NCBI GenBank assembly: GCA_003117195.1
Contig: BDSI01000085.1
Coordinates: 152,001-216,000, forward strand
Direction of reading: 5' to 3'
DNA: 64,000 nucleotides
Origin: Eudorina sp. 2006-703-Eu-15
Lineage: Eukaryota > Chlorophyta > Chlorophyceae > Chlamydomonadales > Volvocaceae
The notes below the pieces were generated by a model that ran no database searches, was not told the DNA's origin, and saw nothing but the letters and a program-made list of their open reading frames with translations. The position numbers were made by a program, and so were the translations under genes. Each line of letters opens with the position of its first letter. Positions within the stretch are counted from its first letter, which is position 1. This document shows positions 21,801 to 34,754 of the stretch, in pieces.

Positions 21801-24800
21801 GATCCTGGTGCAGTCCAGTCGCGCGTTCGAGGGGGAAAAAGCGAAAAACAGTCCAGACACCGGGCCGACACCGGGTAGCGCACGAGGGCCGATGGGACCC
21901 CGGAGCAAGGCGGCGGAATGCGGCACCGGTCGAGGTTCGCAAGGGCGGGTGACGGGTGTTGCGGGCGTGGGGTTGCGGTAGGTGGCCACGTGGGAAGCTG
22001 GCGGGGCGGCGTCAGAAACAGGTTCACGGGCCCCTGGCGTGAAGACGTCAAGGAGACATCCTATCAGGCAAGGTGGGTGTGGCGCAGGCAGAAGAGGCGT
22101 CTAGCACGCTCCAGCAGGAGGAGACGCGTGGCAGAATCAGGATGGAGCAGACAGAACGGGAGGAGGGGGGCGACGCAGGAAAAGGGACAGGCAGTCATGA
22201 AGCGAGAGTCCCGCCGCCGCCGCCGCCGCCTCACCGTCGCCCACTTGTCCTTGTCGTCCGCCGCGACTTGCACCTCGTAGATGGCCCGATAGCAGCGCGT
22301 CACCTGGGACGGCCATCCAGCGGCATCAAGAGGCATCGAGGGGCATAGGAGGGGGCGTCAACAAGGGGGCAAGGGGAGCAGACTTCGCAACACAAACGTG
22401 AACGAATGGGAGAAAGAGAGCGCGGGAGCGAGGTCGCGGGGCAGGGCCACATCGGAGCTTGGATTTGTAGATCGGGGGTGAAATGCTGCCCCCTCATGTC
22501 CATCAAGACCATGCTGACTGACACCCTCCGTCCCCGCCCTCACATGGGTCCCCTGCCTCCGACCCCTCTCTTCCCCCCGGCCGCCCTCACCTCGAGGTAG
22601 TTGTTCAAGTGGCTGTAGTAGCGGATGAGCAGCTCGTAGTACTTGAGCTTGAGCTCCGCCAGCGAGGGGGTGCCCTGCGGTGCGTGGGTGGGTGGGTGGG
22701 TGGTTAAACTGAAAAAAAAAAAAAGAAACCCGAAACGAACCCGGGCACGGGTGGGTGGGTGCGTGGGTGGGTGGGTGAGGTTACGGGATTGCACGTGCGT
22801 GTGTGGAGAGGGTTCGTTTCTCAGCAAGGCGCCCGAGGCGTGGGGTGATTGGCAGTTGGCGGTTGGCTTCCGCACACCGTTTGGCACTCGAACCCATGGG
22901 CCCTCTCAGCCCTCTTCTCCCCCCGACGCCGGGTCCCCCGCACCTTGTCCGCCTCCTCGATGGCGGTGCCCTCGATGCCGATCTCGCCCTGCCCCTCGCC
23001 CTTGCGCTCCGTGAAGGCGCGGGGGGACACCTTGCGCGACAGGATCTGCGCGCGCACGTAATCCTTCTTGTCCAGACACAGCCGGACCTGCGGACGAAGG
23101 GGGGTTTGGAAGGTTGGGCGGCTCGGGGAGTACAGGAAATTGGTACGGGCGGTGGGGGTGGGGGCGGGGCTTCGTAATTACACGAACGGACTCACACAGC
23201 TACACACAGATCGCGACCGCGCTGACTGCCGCCAGAGCAGCCCAGACCCGGGGCGCGGCATCAGAGCCTCGGCGGCCATGGGGGCAAACACGTCCCAAGC
23301 AGGGTCGGGTCATGTCGGGCGGGGTCCATCCCTGATATACAAGTACAGCCCAGTGCTAGACGACGCAACACCCAGTCGACCCGACCCACGGGTCACCTGC
23401 TCCAGGATGAACGCGATCTTCTCGGTCTTGGCCATGGCGCCGAACGTCTCCTGCGCGTCGGAAAGTAACGGGGGGCAAGCGCTTGCTAAGGGAGCGGCCA
23501 CACAGCCACACAGCCCCTACTCTACATAGAGGCACAGATGGGCGAATCCGCCACATGCTCCGCCAAGTTGCGCACACGGCCGTGGTCGGCTCGCCGCTTC
23601 TTGCTCTGGTATCCGGCGGCGCTACCCAATGCGTAACTGGCTGGAATCCTGTGGCGCAACCCAAAGTCCAACCTGGAGTCCCCCTTTCGTGAATGAAGAC
23701 AGCGACCCCGCGGAAGGTCACCGTATGGGTCGCGAAACAGTCACCACCGGGCCCCCACCCGGGCGTGTGCGCCATATTCGTCGCCATAACTCATCCGAGT
23801 CGTCAGGTTGTGGAACGTCAGATTGTGTCGGCGTCCACCAACACAAGTAATCTGGTATCGTCCATCTATCCATACTTCGCCATCTTTTCTGTCTGTCCGC
23901 CAACCAAAAACGTCCTCCGTCAGCGGTGCCAAGCAGCTGCATCGGTCTTCCGGCTGAGTAACCCGGCTAGCTTGTCCGATGCCGGCTAGCTTGTCCGCAG
24001 CAGCGAGTCGTCCAGGGAGGGCAGGGAGGGTAGGCAGGCTGGCCCTCCGGCTCCTCCTGGCCCTCCGGCTCCTCCTGGCCCTCCCAGAGCCCCACGCAGC
24101 CTCCTCGTCCGGCCTGCCAAGCTGGTGAGGGCCGTCCGCCGCGTCCTCCGCTCTCGACATCGTCACCCCCATCCTCCCGCTCCCAGCATCCCGCAGGGCG
24201 ACCCTCCCACCCTCCCTGCCCATTGCCCACCTCGTTTTTCAAACAATCCCCTAGACGACACTCCTCCCCGCCGTCAGCATCCCTGATTCACGCCTCCCAT
24301 ACGTGTGAAATCCTCCCTGAAGAAGCCCCTCCCTTCCGACCCACCTCACCCTCGCCCTCGAACCCGCACGCGGTCCGCCCACCCACGCTGCTGTTTGGAC
24401 CCAACATCCGGTGAGGGCCTCTTAACCAACCACCCTGAAGGCGGTGCTGATGGCGCCCTACCGATGGTCCCCAGCAGCCACACCGCGCTTCTGTCTGACC
24501 CTTCAAACCCTTCTCACACCCTTGACGGCGTCCAACCCATGGCGACTCACCGACCGGCTAGGGCTGTATGTGTGTCCCACTCGATCACCATTCCCTACCA
24601 ACCAACGCTCAGCCCGAAGCCCACGACCGGACAAAGCGCCCCCATCTCTCCGCCGTTCCTTCTGGGTTTCTTCTTGGCTGGGTTTGTTTTTCGTTTGGAC
24701 CCCGACTCACCACCGCCACCTCCTGCAGGATGTCCGCCGCCTCATCCACGTTGCCGTCCGCCTCCTTGATGGTCGCCAGCCGCTTGGTGAGGCGCGCCCG

Positions 24801-26110
24801 CTCAATCTCCACAAAGATCTGTAGAGTGCGGGGGTCAACGAGCGGCGGCTGTATGTCTACGGAGCGGGGACATGGCCCGGAGAAGACCGAGCGGACCTAG
24901 CGGACCTAGAGGCCATGACCCCGCGCAGACCCACTCGGGGAGGACCTCTGTCCGGCGCGCGCCTAGCGGCGGGAGGCGCGCCAACTGGCGTGATGTGGGC
25001 CGGACGTCACCTAGCACCGTCTGCTAAGGTGTGAGATGCGCCGCACGTGGTTTGTGCAGCGATGGAGCGAAGGTCCTGAAGTGGGTTTCCTCTGATTGCT
25101 GTACCCTCCTTCACCGAGAACTACGTAGCGCGTGAGGCGAACGGTCGACTGTGAGCTGGGCATGCGGTTCTGCGTGAGTCCTTCGGGATGGTGTCCACGG
25201 CCCCAACAATTAACTGTCCTTCGACAGGTGAACCACCCTGTCATGCTGCGCCGTCAGGCCCTTGGCAGCTCGGCAGCCCCCAGCCGACGTGCAGGCTCGT
25301 CCTCTGCGGGGCTCGCATTAGCTCACAGGGTGGGACGGCCGTGTGTGTGGGGGGGGGGGAGGGGTGAGCCTAGGGAGGGGGAGCTGTGGCGCACCTTGCC
25401 CTCCGTGACCGCTTGAAGGGTTTTGATGAGGGACACCCGCGTGTCCTTGTCCTCTATGCTGTCGATGTACGACATGGCCTGCCGCACGGTTGCTTGGATT
25501 GCCTGCGGCCGGGACGGTCGGGGGGAGGGGACCTCAAACGGCTGGAGAACAGCACTGGGGTCGGCACGGGAGCAAATAGTCCGCTGACGCCTAGCACTGC
25601 GGGGCTCGCAGGTCGCAACCCCTGATGCATAACGTAAGGCATCCCGGACCCGGCCGTTCTCACCTGCTTCAGCTGTGATCGACGCTTCGTCAACAGCATC
25701 ACATTCTCCTCGAGTGCTCGCCAGTCCCGCGCCTCGTAACACAGGTCTAGAATCGCAGAGCAGCAAGCCTTCGTGGCAGTCACATCCTCTGCGAGCCGGC
25801 TGCTCTTCTCCAAGTTCAGTATCCCTTCAATCGCTTGAGATAACTGACCCTGTTCGGCATGTCATGTCCGCAAATGGCTGTCAGGGTTCCCGCGCACAGA
25901 TCTGAGCACCGAACGTGCGGAAGACAGTGCCCATTCACAAAGTAATGATCTGTGGAATATTTGTACGTATAGCCTTGCCTTGGCTGCAAGCTCCTTTTGT
26001 GCGGCTATGTCAGCCGTGAGCTTGGCCATGTCCACAGTCCCGGTCTTGGCCTTTTCCTTGTCATCCATATCCATCGCTATATTGCTTGCAGTGAATTCAC
26101 CGACGGACAT
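18863..26110 (-). CDS. RPN5: 26S proteasome regulatory subunit RPN5 (PSMD12), complete, 13 exons, 492 aa
   Basis: Exons: 26110-25967, 25849-25664, 25502-25395, 24818-24711, 23450-23397, 23087-22944, 22674-22591, 22303-22235, 21642-21541, 21054-20922, 20001-19877, 19582-19450 and 18951-18863. They sum to 1479 nt with every junction in frame and GT-AG sites. RPN5 is a scaffold subunit of the lid of the 19S regulatory particle and helps hold the RPN11 deubiquitinase. Diagnostic stretches match plant RPN5 in order: [77 protein letters not shown], then the C-terminal PCI domain ([35 protein letters not shown]) and a final helix with [15 protein letters not shown]. The length is slightly above the plant protein; the start ATG opens exon 1 and gives a normal N-terminus. 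It is head to head with cyclin H. Introns are GC-rich, and intron 10 carries a 32-bp minisatellite. Confidence 0.96.
20398..20790. repeat. 32-bp minisatellite in RPN5 intron 10
   Basis: About 12 tandem copies of a 32-bp unit built of CCGCCAACCCCCACCTG and CTGCCACTGCCCTAC, differing mainly at one A/G position. It lies between exons 10 and 11 of RPN5. There are no spacers between units, so it is not a CRISPR. Confidence 0.97.
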
Positions 26111-28105
26111 TTTTTAATAACAATACTGGACAAAAAAAGCAGATATAATCAGAGGTCGACAACGTAGCTGGTGCACTTAATATAATTACTGTTAGCAAGG
26201 AGTTTACTTGGGCAATCTGTCTACTACAGGTCACTGCGCTTGGCCTGCACTTCTGAGTTCCGGAATTTGGTTGACCGTTAGCGCTGTACCAACAATCGCT
26301 GCGCAACCATACGTTGCACGCTCGCAACCTCGCAATACCGCACCGTCAACAAAGTCCGAAATGCTTCATTCCGTGTGCTCACACAAGTCCAACACCGATG
26401 GTCAGCGGACTGCCCAACCACCAACCGTCCACCCCACCCCGCAGCCACTGCGGTTCCCCCCGCTCTTTAGATATCTGCAACAAGTTGTCATGGTCCAAAA
26501 TTGCAGGTCTCAGCGAGGGTTGCTGGCCGGCGACGTCGTTTGACGTTGCACGCAGTCGAGGAACCAACGAACAGCACCATGTTTGGAGATCATCCCGTAC
26601 TTTCGCCCGTGCTTGAAAACCGACCTGGACACAGCTATCTGGGTGACAAACTCAGATGACGTCGTGACAAGCCCTCATGGCTGCATATTCGCGATTGAAC
26701 CCACTCCAATAACGTTCCGCGCGGGATAATGAGCCGGGTTCGATCGATGTATGGTCATTATGCACTACAGTTAACAAGCGCCATTTGATGCAGGATGGGA
26801 GGTCGTTAAAGTCAAGTAGGGCACAGACGCTGATAAGCACAATGCCGACCCGGGTCAACATAATGCCGACCTGTGCCAAGTGTGCAACCCGCCAAACCTC
26901 GCGCTGGGCTGACCGTTGCGCTGGGCTGACCGTTGCGCTGGGCTGACCGTTGCACGAGGCTTTCAAGGGCATTGCACACCGACGAGATTCTGCGTTTTTG
27001 CTTAAGCACTTGCAAAAGACGAAACCTTGCCCCGGCCTCCCTCTCTTCCTCATCCTGGCGTGCTGCTTTATTTGTTCTTCAACGCCGCGCTTGCTCACCC
27101 CGTTCCTCGGCTTCCCTTTGTGCATCGCAACGACATCCGCAGCGCCGCTGCACTTCATCTGACACAGGTCGGAGCGTATCGGTTCTTTCGGGATGGGTCG
27201 GGTTCTCTGCGCACCTCAATTGCTGTTGCATTTGGCGGCCGCGCGGCCGCATTGTAGCACGGTCTCATTTTCCACTGCCATGCAGCAGTTACCGGTACCG
27301 CGCCACGAAAGTATTCTGTGTAATGTTAACTTGTGCCCGCGTTCGACTCTGGGTTTGGCTTTATCTTTATCACTCCCTCCTTTGCACGCGCCAGCAACCA
27401 TGCTTGGGTGTGTGTGTGTGTGTGTGCGGTGTGCGCTAACAGGCTGAGCTAGCTAGCGTCGTCACACGTCGTCACCAGCGAATTGAGCTTGGCAAAAACG
27501 ACTTGCGCAGAATATACGCTGAGTTATTTGGCATGCACATGAAGGGAAGCGTGCGTGACGCATCCTCGCATCGCGATCTTGCGAGGCCTGGCACTCCTGC
27601 GGGGGTTTCGGCTCTTTGCCCAGGTCTGCCCCGATCGGGTACGACATGTGCAATTCTGGGTTTCCCGCATGTTAGGCCCATTTCATGCAGCATGCAATCA
27701 GACGGCAATCTTGCAGTTCGCGCAAGCTTACTGTAGTCCGCAACGTACACGCGACCGTTATACTTGAATGCATAATCTTGAATACACTGCGGTCTTTCAA
27801 GTTTGTGCATCGCGTCACGACCAGGGTGTAACAAATAGTATGCTGAGGTACCTTTTATTATAGGTTGATGGCCTGTAGGAACAGCTGACCAAGAGCTGCT
27901 ACGTTGACGATGCCCTCACGGCCCCGCCTTGGGGCAACTTTCTTAGGTTTACAGACAAAGGTTGCATTCTGACGTCAACCTACGCATTGTTGCTACCTGG
28001 TTATCCTATGTCCTCGCGCGCATCCTCACAGCGCAGCCGGCGCTAGGGTGCCGCGCGCTCCGCGTTCTTATCTTGTTGATGTGGCGTGGCGGGCTTGGAG
28101 ACAGC
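26111..28105. promoter_or_regulatory. shared upstream region of RPN5 and cyclin H
   Basis: The two start codons face away from each other across 1995 bp, so this region must hold both promoters and 5' UTRs. There is no clear TATA box. A 17-bp unit TGCGCTGGGCTGACCGT is repeated about three times near 26900-26950, and a GT run lies near 27410-27427. Open frames of 120-168 codons occur on both strands (26652-27158 minus, 26933-27439 plus, 27472-27834 minus), but none has recognisable domains or splice-supported extensions. Confidence 0.45.
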
Positions 28106-31100
28106 ATGGACTTCGCAACGTCGACCCACCGGCGGAGATGGCTTTACACTCGGAGCACACTGGTGAGGCCGACTTGGCTGAGTGCGAGTACGGCTCGCGC
28201 CACACGGCACTTTTGATGGGCTCTGCGCTGCCTGTGCACGCCGTGTCGCTTCCAACTTTCCTAAAGGGTTATGCCGCGTCTCTACATGTTACCTTACCCG
28301 CTTTCCCTACCCTACACACGCGCATATGAAGTTCCTTGGCCAAAAGCAGCTCGAGCACAGTATACCACCTCAGCACAAAAGCCCCTCGTGTCTATGGGGG
28401 CAATGCGGCGCCAAGTCCGCCCCACAGCGCTAGCTGCTATCAATGCGCTGCCTTGTTAGCCTCCGCTCCCTCTCTCGGCTGGCAATGCAAGGCAATGCTG
28501 ACGATCGCCGACCTGACGCGCCATGCCTCCCATACCTTACCATCCCTACCTCGATCCCTTACAAACCTCCCCAAAACTCGACTGCCACATCGGCAGGAGG
28601 ATTTGCGTCGAGGGCTGCAGCAGGTGGTGGTGGAGGGGCTGCGGCGTCAGCGGGGAGCGGCCGACCCGGGCGAACCGGAGGCAGGCAGCGCGACCAAGCG
28701 ACCCAGAGGTCAGCGCTGCTGTGGCGTCCAGTGCCGCTTTATCCTGAGGAGCCATTCCATCTCGTGCGGCCCCCTAGAACCATCCCATCCTGCAGCGGTG
28801 TCCCGTGCCCTGAAGGGTCACGAGTCGCTTCCTTGAGGGTCACGAGTCGCCCCACGTAGGACCGCCACGCACGTTGCACTCCAGCAGGGCCCCCTCCAGT
28901 TGCACTCCAGCAGGGACCCCTCCAGTCAGAGCCTGCTCTTCTCCACATGTAAACAGCCATAAAAGATGCTTGGCACAAGTTGCGCCATGGGTTGGGCGCG
29001 CACGAGATCAGGTCATTATGCTCGGGAGTGCTGAATGGCACAGGGCGGTTCCTCAGGGATGTTGGGCCTTGAGCAACGGCCCGCTCCGCCACTCGTCGCC
29101 GGCCGGTTCCATTTCCGCTTCGGTGACAGTGGTGGCCGCCATCACCACGTCTCATTTCCGACCACGTTTCATTTCCAGCCACATTTCCTTCCTTAAATAA
29201 GATGATAAGATCCTGCCAGGCCCCGCCACATGCAGGGACGCATCTCTCCCTCATTTGCCAGCTGCTTGTCACGCCTACCAATATGCTACACCCTCCGCCC
29301 CCGCCCGGTCGTGTGCCCCACCAGAGCCGCCACCGGTCTCCCCACTCGGGGAGCGGCTGATGCTCAAGTACTACCAGCAGATCATCCAGGTGGGTCGGTC
29401 ATGGGAGGGCTTAAGTTGGGCCCCATGGGTCCGTCGAAGTCCATTGGTGTACTCTTTACAGAACGTGGCGGGGCGAAAGGGGGCGGATAAGGAGGAAAGT
29501 TGAAAAAGGAAACCCGTAACGATTCCTGGCACACCCAGCGTGCGTAAAACACTTGCGTGATAACGAGTAACTTCATGGGGTACCAACCTGGAACCGAAGC
29601 CCCGGGGAGTGATGGAGGTGGGTGCCGGCCAGGGCGTTAGGGACACGCGGGGAATCTGATTGGTGTGGGTACGTGCTCGGGTTCAAATCCCCCAACGTTA
29701 GCTTCTGTCAACGTTCTCCGCGCCTTGGCGCGCAGGAGAAATGCCGGGAGATGCGGATGCCGGTCAAGGTCATGGTGAGCAAGGGCGGGGAAGAGGATTT
29801 AGGTGTGGGGATCAGAAGGCTGGGCCGCCCCTCTTCCCCACAAATACGTGGGCGCAGAATCCGGCCGGGAAGCACCCAACCTTGGCGTTCCCAACCTCCA
29901 CGCCCAACTCTATTTGTTGCACCGTCCAGAAATCTTCTTCACGCGCATGCAGGAAAGCTGGGCTTCGATTGACACCTGTTGACGGTCCTAGATTGTAGTC
30001 CACAATCGACTCTCGGCTAGGACTGTGCTTGGCCAGCGCTCCGCGGCCCGCCCTCCCGCGTTCCGTAGCCTCTAGATATACCTCGTCCGAGCCGCGCCCG
30101 CGCGCATGCCCACCGGCCCGCCGGTCACCCCGCCGGTCACCCCGCCGGTCACCCCGCCGCCCCCCTCCAGTCCACCGCCATCCAGTACCACAAGCGCTTC
30201 TTCCTGCGCCACACCTCGATGGAGTTCGACCCGGGGCGTGTCATGATCACCGCGATCTTCATGGCCACCAAGGTGCGTGTGCGTCGGAGAGCGAAGCACC
30301 GTCTGATGACGTCTGGGGCCTCGTCCCGGGCCACGTCTAAGGACCCTAAACCCAGTCTAGGGACGGCCAGGTCCCCGTTCAGGGCCGTGCAGGGCCCTGT
30401 TTAGGGACGGCCAGTTCGCCCTGGACGCGGACCGATCATTATCGGACATGTTTCGTTAAAGACACGTCATTATCGGACATGTTTCGTTCGAATGCAGTCC
30501 ATACGACCCATTCTCCGTTTGAGGCGCTCCACGTTGATGGTGATCTTGATTGCGACTGACGTTCCCCGTTCCCGCTGAAGACGACGTGCATGCCGGTTGT
30601 TTGCTTGCTGCACGGTCGCGCGGCTTCCCTGCCCACCTGCGGTAATGGGCCGTCGACACCGCACGCCGACGTGTGTCAGGCGGCGGCGGGTCTGGCAGGT
30701 GGCGCAGCCGATTGTGAGATGCGATGCAGATATGATGCGTACCAATTTACCTACCCAAGGTGCACAAGCCCTTCAGAATGCGCATCCGCACTCACTCCCC
30801 ACGCAACGCGCGCCCCAGGTGGAGGAGCGGTACACCCGGGCGGCGGACATCGCGGCGGCCTTCGACGTAAGCGAGGACCTGGTGGTCAAGCAGGAGGTGA
30901 GGTGGCGGGCAAGGATGAGGGGCCCGGTGGTTTTCAGCTTCGCGCTTTCCATGACATTTCAAGCAGGAGGTGAGGGGGCGGGCACTACTGGCCGCGGGCC
31001 GGCTAGGTAGCAGTCTTTGCCCTTTTGCGGTTTCGCTGTCTTTATTGACAAAAAGAGGGGGCGGGCATCGGCGGGTGTCGGTATGTTGCCCTTTTGCGGT

Positions 31101-34100
31101 TTCGCTGTCTTGTTGTTGCCCTTCTGCGGTTTCGCTGTCTTGATTACAAAGAGGGGGCGGACAAGGATGAGGGGCCGGACTTGTGTTTTTCGGGTTCACG
31201 CTTTCCAAACGAGAAAACAAGCCCAGGACGAACCCAGGTCACACCCAGCACGCGTTGACGGAGTATAAGGTTTTTAGGGTGGACTGGATTGGTGACGTGA
31301 CGTGCGGGTTGAGTCGGGGGAGGGCAACGGGTCAAAGAGTATGGGCAGGGTACCAGGCCGCAGGCGCGACGCGCGAGGGCACTGTGCCCCATTGGCCGCA
31401 TAATGAGCTCGTTAGGGGGTTTCGGAGCAGTACCGCGGAGGGATGAAGTTACAACCCCCGGTGCGGAGCGATGCACCGCGACGGCGTTGTTGGATTCCGC
31501 TCAGCGAGCGGCGTCGGACCGCTGGACCCACGGGCCGCCTTCCAGGTGTGTACGGGTCCAGCTGTGGGCCTTCCAGCCCCCAGCATCTGGTTATTCAAGG
31601 GACCGTTCAGAACGGACCCTCGAAAGGAGCGATTCCTAAGGAGGGCGTATGACCCTGGACCCCGGATCGAACCCCGCCCGGGTGCTTTTCCGCATCCAAA
31701 GCGGCGGTGGTGGCGGTGGTGGTGGTGGTGGTGGTGGCGGTGGCGGGGATGTTCAATGCTTTATGCGGATCCAGGTGTGTGGCGAGGTGTGAGGGGTGAA
31801 CAATCTCGTCCGAAGCCAAACCAGGTACGATACCCCTGTCGGGAAGTGTGAAGGGGGGATCCCGATGAGCTTTCCGGGTCCTGGCCAACGTCAATGTCAA
31901 GTGATCCCCGCGACCGCCACACCGGCACCCGCCGGCGCAGGTGGCGCTACTGGAGGGCCTCAACTTCGACCTGGTCGTACACTCGCCGTACAGGTCGTTG
32001 CATGGAATCATCCAGGTGAGCGAGCAGTCGTGACCTTTCGGGCGGGGTTCTTCGCGCAACTACGCCATATATTCAAGTACGGTAGGTGCGAGCTCAGTGG
32101 GCGAACCTCTGCTTATGGGCCGCAGGAGCTCTCCTTCACTCCTTGCCGGATCGGAAGCGCCAAACCGCATCCCATCCACTCGCAGCCCAGCCGATCAACA
32201 ACCTACTCCTACTTGATCACACTCAGTCAAGCACCCGCCCGACTGGAACAATGGATCCACCTAACCGCCCGCCGGATCCACCTGATTGCCGACTAGATCC
32301 ATGTAACGCACCCGCCTTTCCGCTGCCTTCCCGCTCCGCTACCTGCCTCAGGACCTGAAGGACGCCCGAGTGGCCACCGCCGCCGGCCTCCCGCCCGGCA
32401 CCGCTGCCGACGGCTCTCCGCTGCCCCCCCTGGACGAGCCGCTGCTGGCCGCCCCCGACGTGCTCGTGGACGAGGCCTGCCGGGCGGCGTACGGCGCCCT
32501 GGACGCGCTGCTGCTCAGTGACGCGCCGCTGCTGTACGGACCCGCGCAGCTGGCGGCGGCGGCGCTTCGGAGCGGCTTCAAGACCAAGGGCGTCCGGGTG
32601 GGTGGGTGGGTGGCTGGGTGACTGGGTGGGTGGCTGGGTGGGTGGCTAGGTGGGTGTGTGGCTGGGTGGGTGGGTGGCTGGGTGACTGGGTGGGTGGCTG
32701 GGTGGGTGGGTGGCTGGGTGGGTGGCTGGGTGGGCGTGGGTAGGGGTGGGTGGCTGGGTGGGTGCGTGGCTGGGTGGGTGGCTGGGTGGGTGCGTGGCTG
32801 GGTGGCGGGCTGGGTGGGTGGGTGCGTGGCTGGGTGCACTTGCGATACGGACTGTGGGTGTGAAATGGATCGGCTTGTTTGATTTGGGTTGTGGGTTGTT
32901 GCTACCCCTCTCTTCATCCTGGGGTTCCTCCCTCCTGCGCATCGGCAACTTCTTGGAACGTGCCAGATCCCCAGCTACATCTCGCGGTTGGCCCTCAAAG
33001 CGGCGGCGCTCCGCAGCGCGGAGGCGGAGGCGGACGCCGCGGAGGGGGCCTCCCCGGGGCCAGGCGCAGGCGGAAGCGGCGCGGAGGACGCGGCGGAGGC
33101 GGCCGCGGCGCAGGTGGGCAGGGGGGCGGCTGGCCGGGCGGTGGGGGTGTGGGTGGATCCTCTGGGGCCGAGTGTCAAGGCGTTGGTCGGGGTGAGCTGT
33201 TGGTCGGGGTGAGCTGTTGGCAGGTGTTGACAGGGGCGCGCGCGGGGTTCGTGGGATGCTGGCGCTGCAGTTCACACGCACACCCATCACACCCGTCCTG
33301 CGGTGCTGCAGCAACCTCTATCTTCATTTTTTCGTCCCATGGGCTGCACCCACCATCGTTGCTTCAGGCATCATCCCTGTGTGTACAGCCAGACGCTCGC
33401 CCACCGAATCACCCGGGTTGGTACCGTAACCGCCTGTTTCATTGCCCGACCCGGTCCTTTACTGCCGTCGCTGTCGTCCGCCCGCTGGTTTGGCGGCTGC
33501 CGTCCCCGCTACCGCCAGGCCGACCCCGCCGCGGCGCTGACTGCCGTACTGGACGAGCTGGACAGCCTGGGAAGCGAAGGCGCCCGGAAAGTGGAGGTGC
33601 GTGGGGGCATGTCAGCTTTTGGGCGTACATAAGGGGCGGGGCGAGGTGGGAGGGATGGCCGGGGGAAACCAAACCAGGGGTGACGTGAAGAGACAGAGAC
33701 ACAGCGCAACGCGGGTGAACCCGGGGGGCCCGCCCGACCGGGTTCACCCGCCCGGACTTTATGTTCGCACGGCGCCACACTGTGCTGCAACTCGCGCGCT
33801 GTAATGTTAATGTAAGGTTGCTTGTCCGGTGCCGAACTTCACGGCGTCGCACCCGTGTCGGTGTGCTATGTGCGCTGCCGGGACCTTGCCGCAACAGGTG
33901 TCGGAGGTCAAGGAGGCGAACGCGGCGGCGCGGGAGTGGCGCAACCTTCTGAAGGACGCGGCGTCGGGGGGCGGCGCGGCAGCGGGCGGCAAGGTGCGGC
34001 TGTGTGAAAGAGAACTGGGCCGCGAGAGGCGAAGCGAAGCGGCTGCGTGTGTGTGTGCGTGTGTGTGTGCGTGCGTGTGCGTAGGTCTCTTAGAGTCCCG

Positions 34101-34754
34101 GCGGGTTTGACATGAACCACGGCAGGCCCCAACGCGTGGTTCACCGCATGTTGTTTCACCATGCTGGTCCAGATCAGGACGAAGGACGGGCAAGAGACGA
34201 GCAAGGGAGTGGAGTCGTTGGACAGGAGGGGCAAGGGACGGGCCCCGGAGGAGGCAGGGCTGGTGACGCGGATGGGGACATGGTTCTCAGTACAGCGGAG
34301 GAGGAAACGGAGATCCCACATGGATGCAAAAAGCTGGGTGCCCCGAAAAACGTGTCGAAGTACAGGTATAGGTACAGGTATAGGCGGCAAAATTAGGACT
34401 GGAGCTGAGTAACCCGTGAGCTGTCCACCGACGTGATCGACCTCGCCTGACCACCCGTCAGCGCCATGCAGCATCACTCAGTAATTTCACACCCAGCCAG
34501 TTCCGGTCCAATCCCCTCACCGGGAGCGCTTGCGTGTTTCTATGTGTGTTTGGAGTGTGTATGTGTGTGTGTGTGTGCTCTCAACCTGTGCGCTGTGAGT
34601 GGCCAACCTTGCACGCCCCGTGTGTGGCCCAACCTTCCCCGCTCAGGCCGGTGCCGGCGACGACGCGGCCCGGGCCGCCAAGCGGGAGGCCAAGAAGGCC
34701 GCCCGCGCCGCCGCCAAGGCCAAGGAGGCCGAGCTGCTGGGAATGCCGCAGTAG
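28106..34754 (+). CDS. CCNH: cyclin H, CDK-activating kinase / TFIIH subunit, complete, 12 exons, 400 aa
   Basis: Exons: 28106-28162, 28597-28708, 29325-29389, 29736-29774, 30171-30272, 30819-30896, 31941-32015, 32352-32597, 32967-33113, 33519-33596, 33898-33993 and 34647-34754 (stop TAG). The sum is 1203 nt with all phases consistent. Cyclin H binds CDK7/CDKD and MAT1 to form the kinase that activates cell-cycle CDKs and phosphorylates RNA polymerase II within TFIIH. The start MDFATSTHRRRWLY matches plant cyclin H (MADFQTST...W). The first cyclin fold shows LMLKYYQQIIQ, AIQYHKRFFLRHTSMEF, MITAIFMATKVEE and LEGLNFDLVVHSPYR. The second shows LLLSDAPLLYGPAQLAAAAL. The C-terminus is an Ala/Lys-rich helical tail with AREWRNLL, longer and more alanine-rich than in plants. 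The first two exons rest on short matches plus phase; the others are firm. Confidence 0.93.
31010..31155. repeat. short tandem repeat in a cyclin H intron
   Basis: Three copies of a unit containing GCCCTTTTGCGGTTTCGCTG, two of them followed by an AAGAGGGGGCGG tract. It lies between exons 6 and 7 of cyclin H. Confidence 0.8.
32598..32840. repeat. GTGGGTGGCTGG-type minisatellite in a cyclin H intron
   Basis: About 240 bp of degenerate repeats of GGGTGGGTGGCT starting at the donor site of exon 8, so the splice donor GTGGGT is itself the first repeat unit. The strand is G-rich in runs of three, with G-quadruplex potential. Confidence 0.9.

Noticed and set aside
26652..27158. 168-codon minus-strand frame between RPN5 and cyclin H
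   Set aside because: No recognisable domain or splice context, and a similar-length frame opposes it; kept only as a note in the upstream region.
29640..29705. Possible tRNA (GGTTCAAATCC T-loop)
   Set aside because: The T-stem pairs over only three bases and no matching acceptor or anticodon arm is found; it lies in a cyclin H intron.
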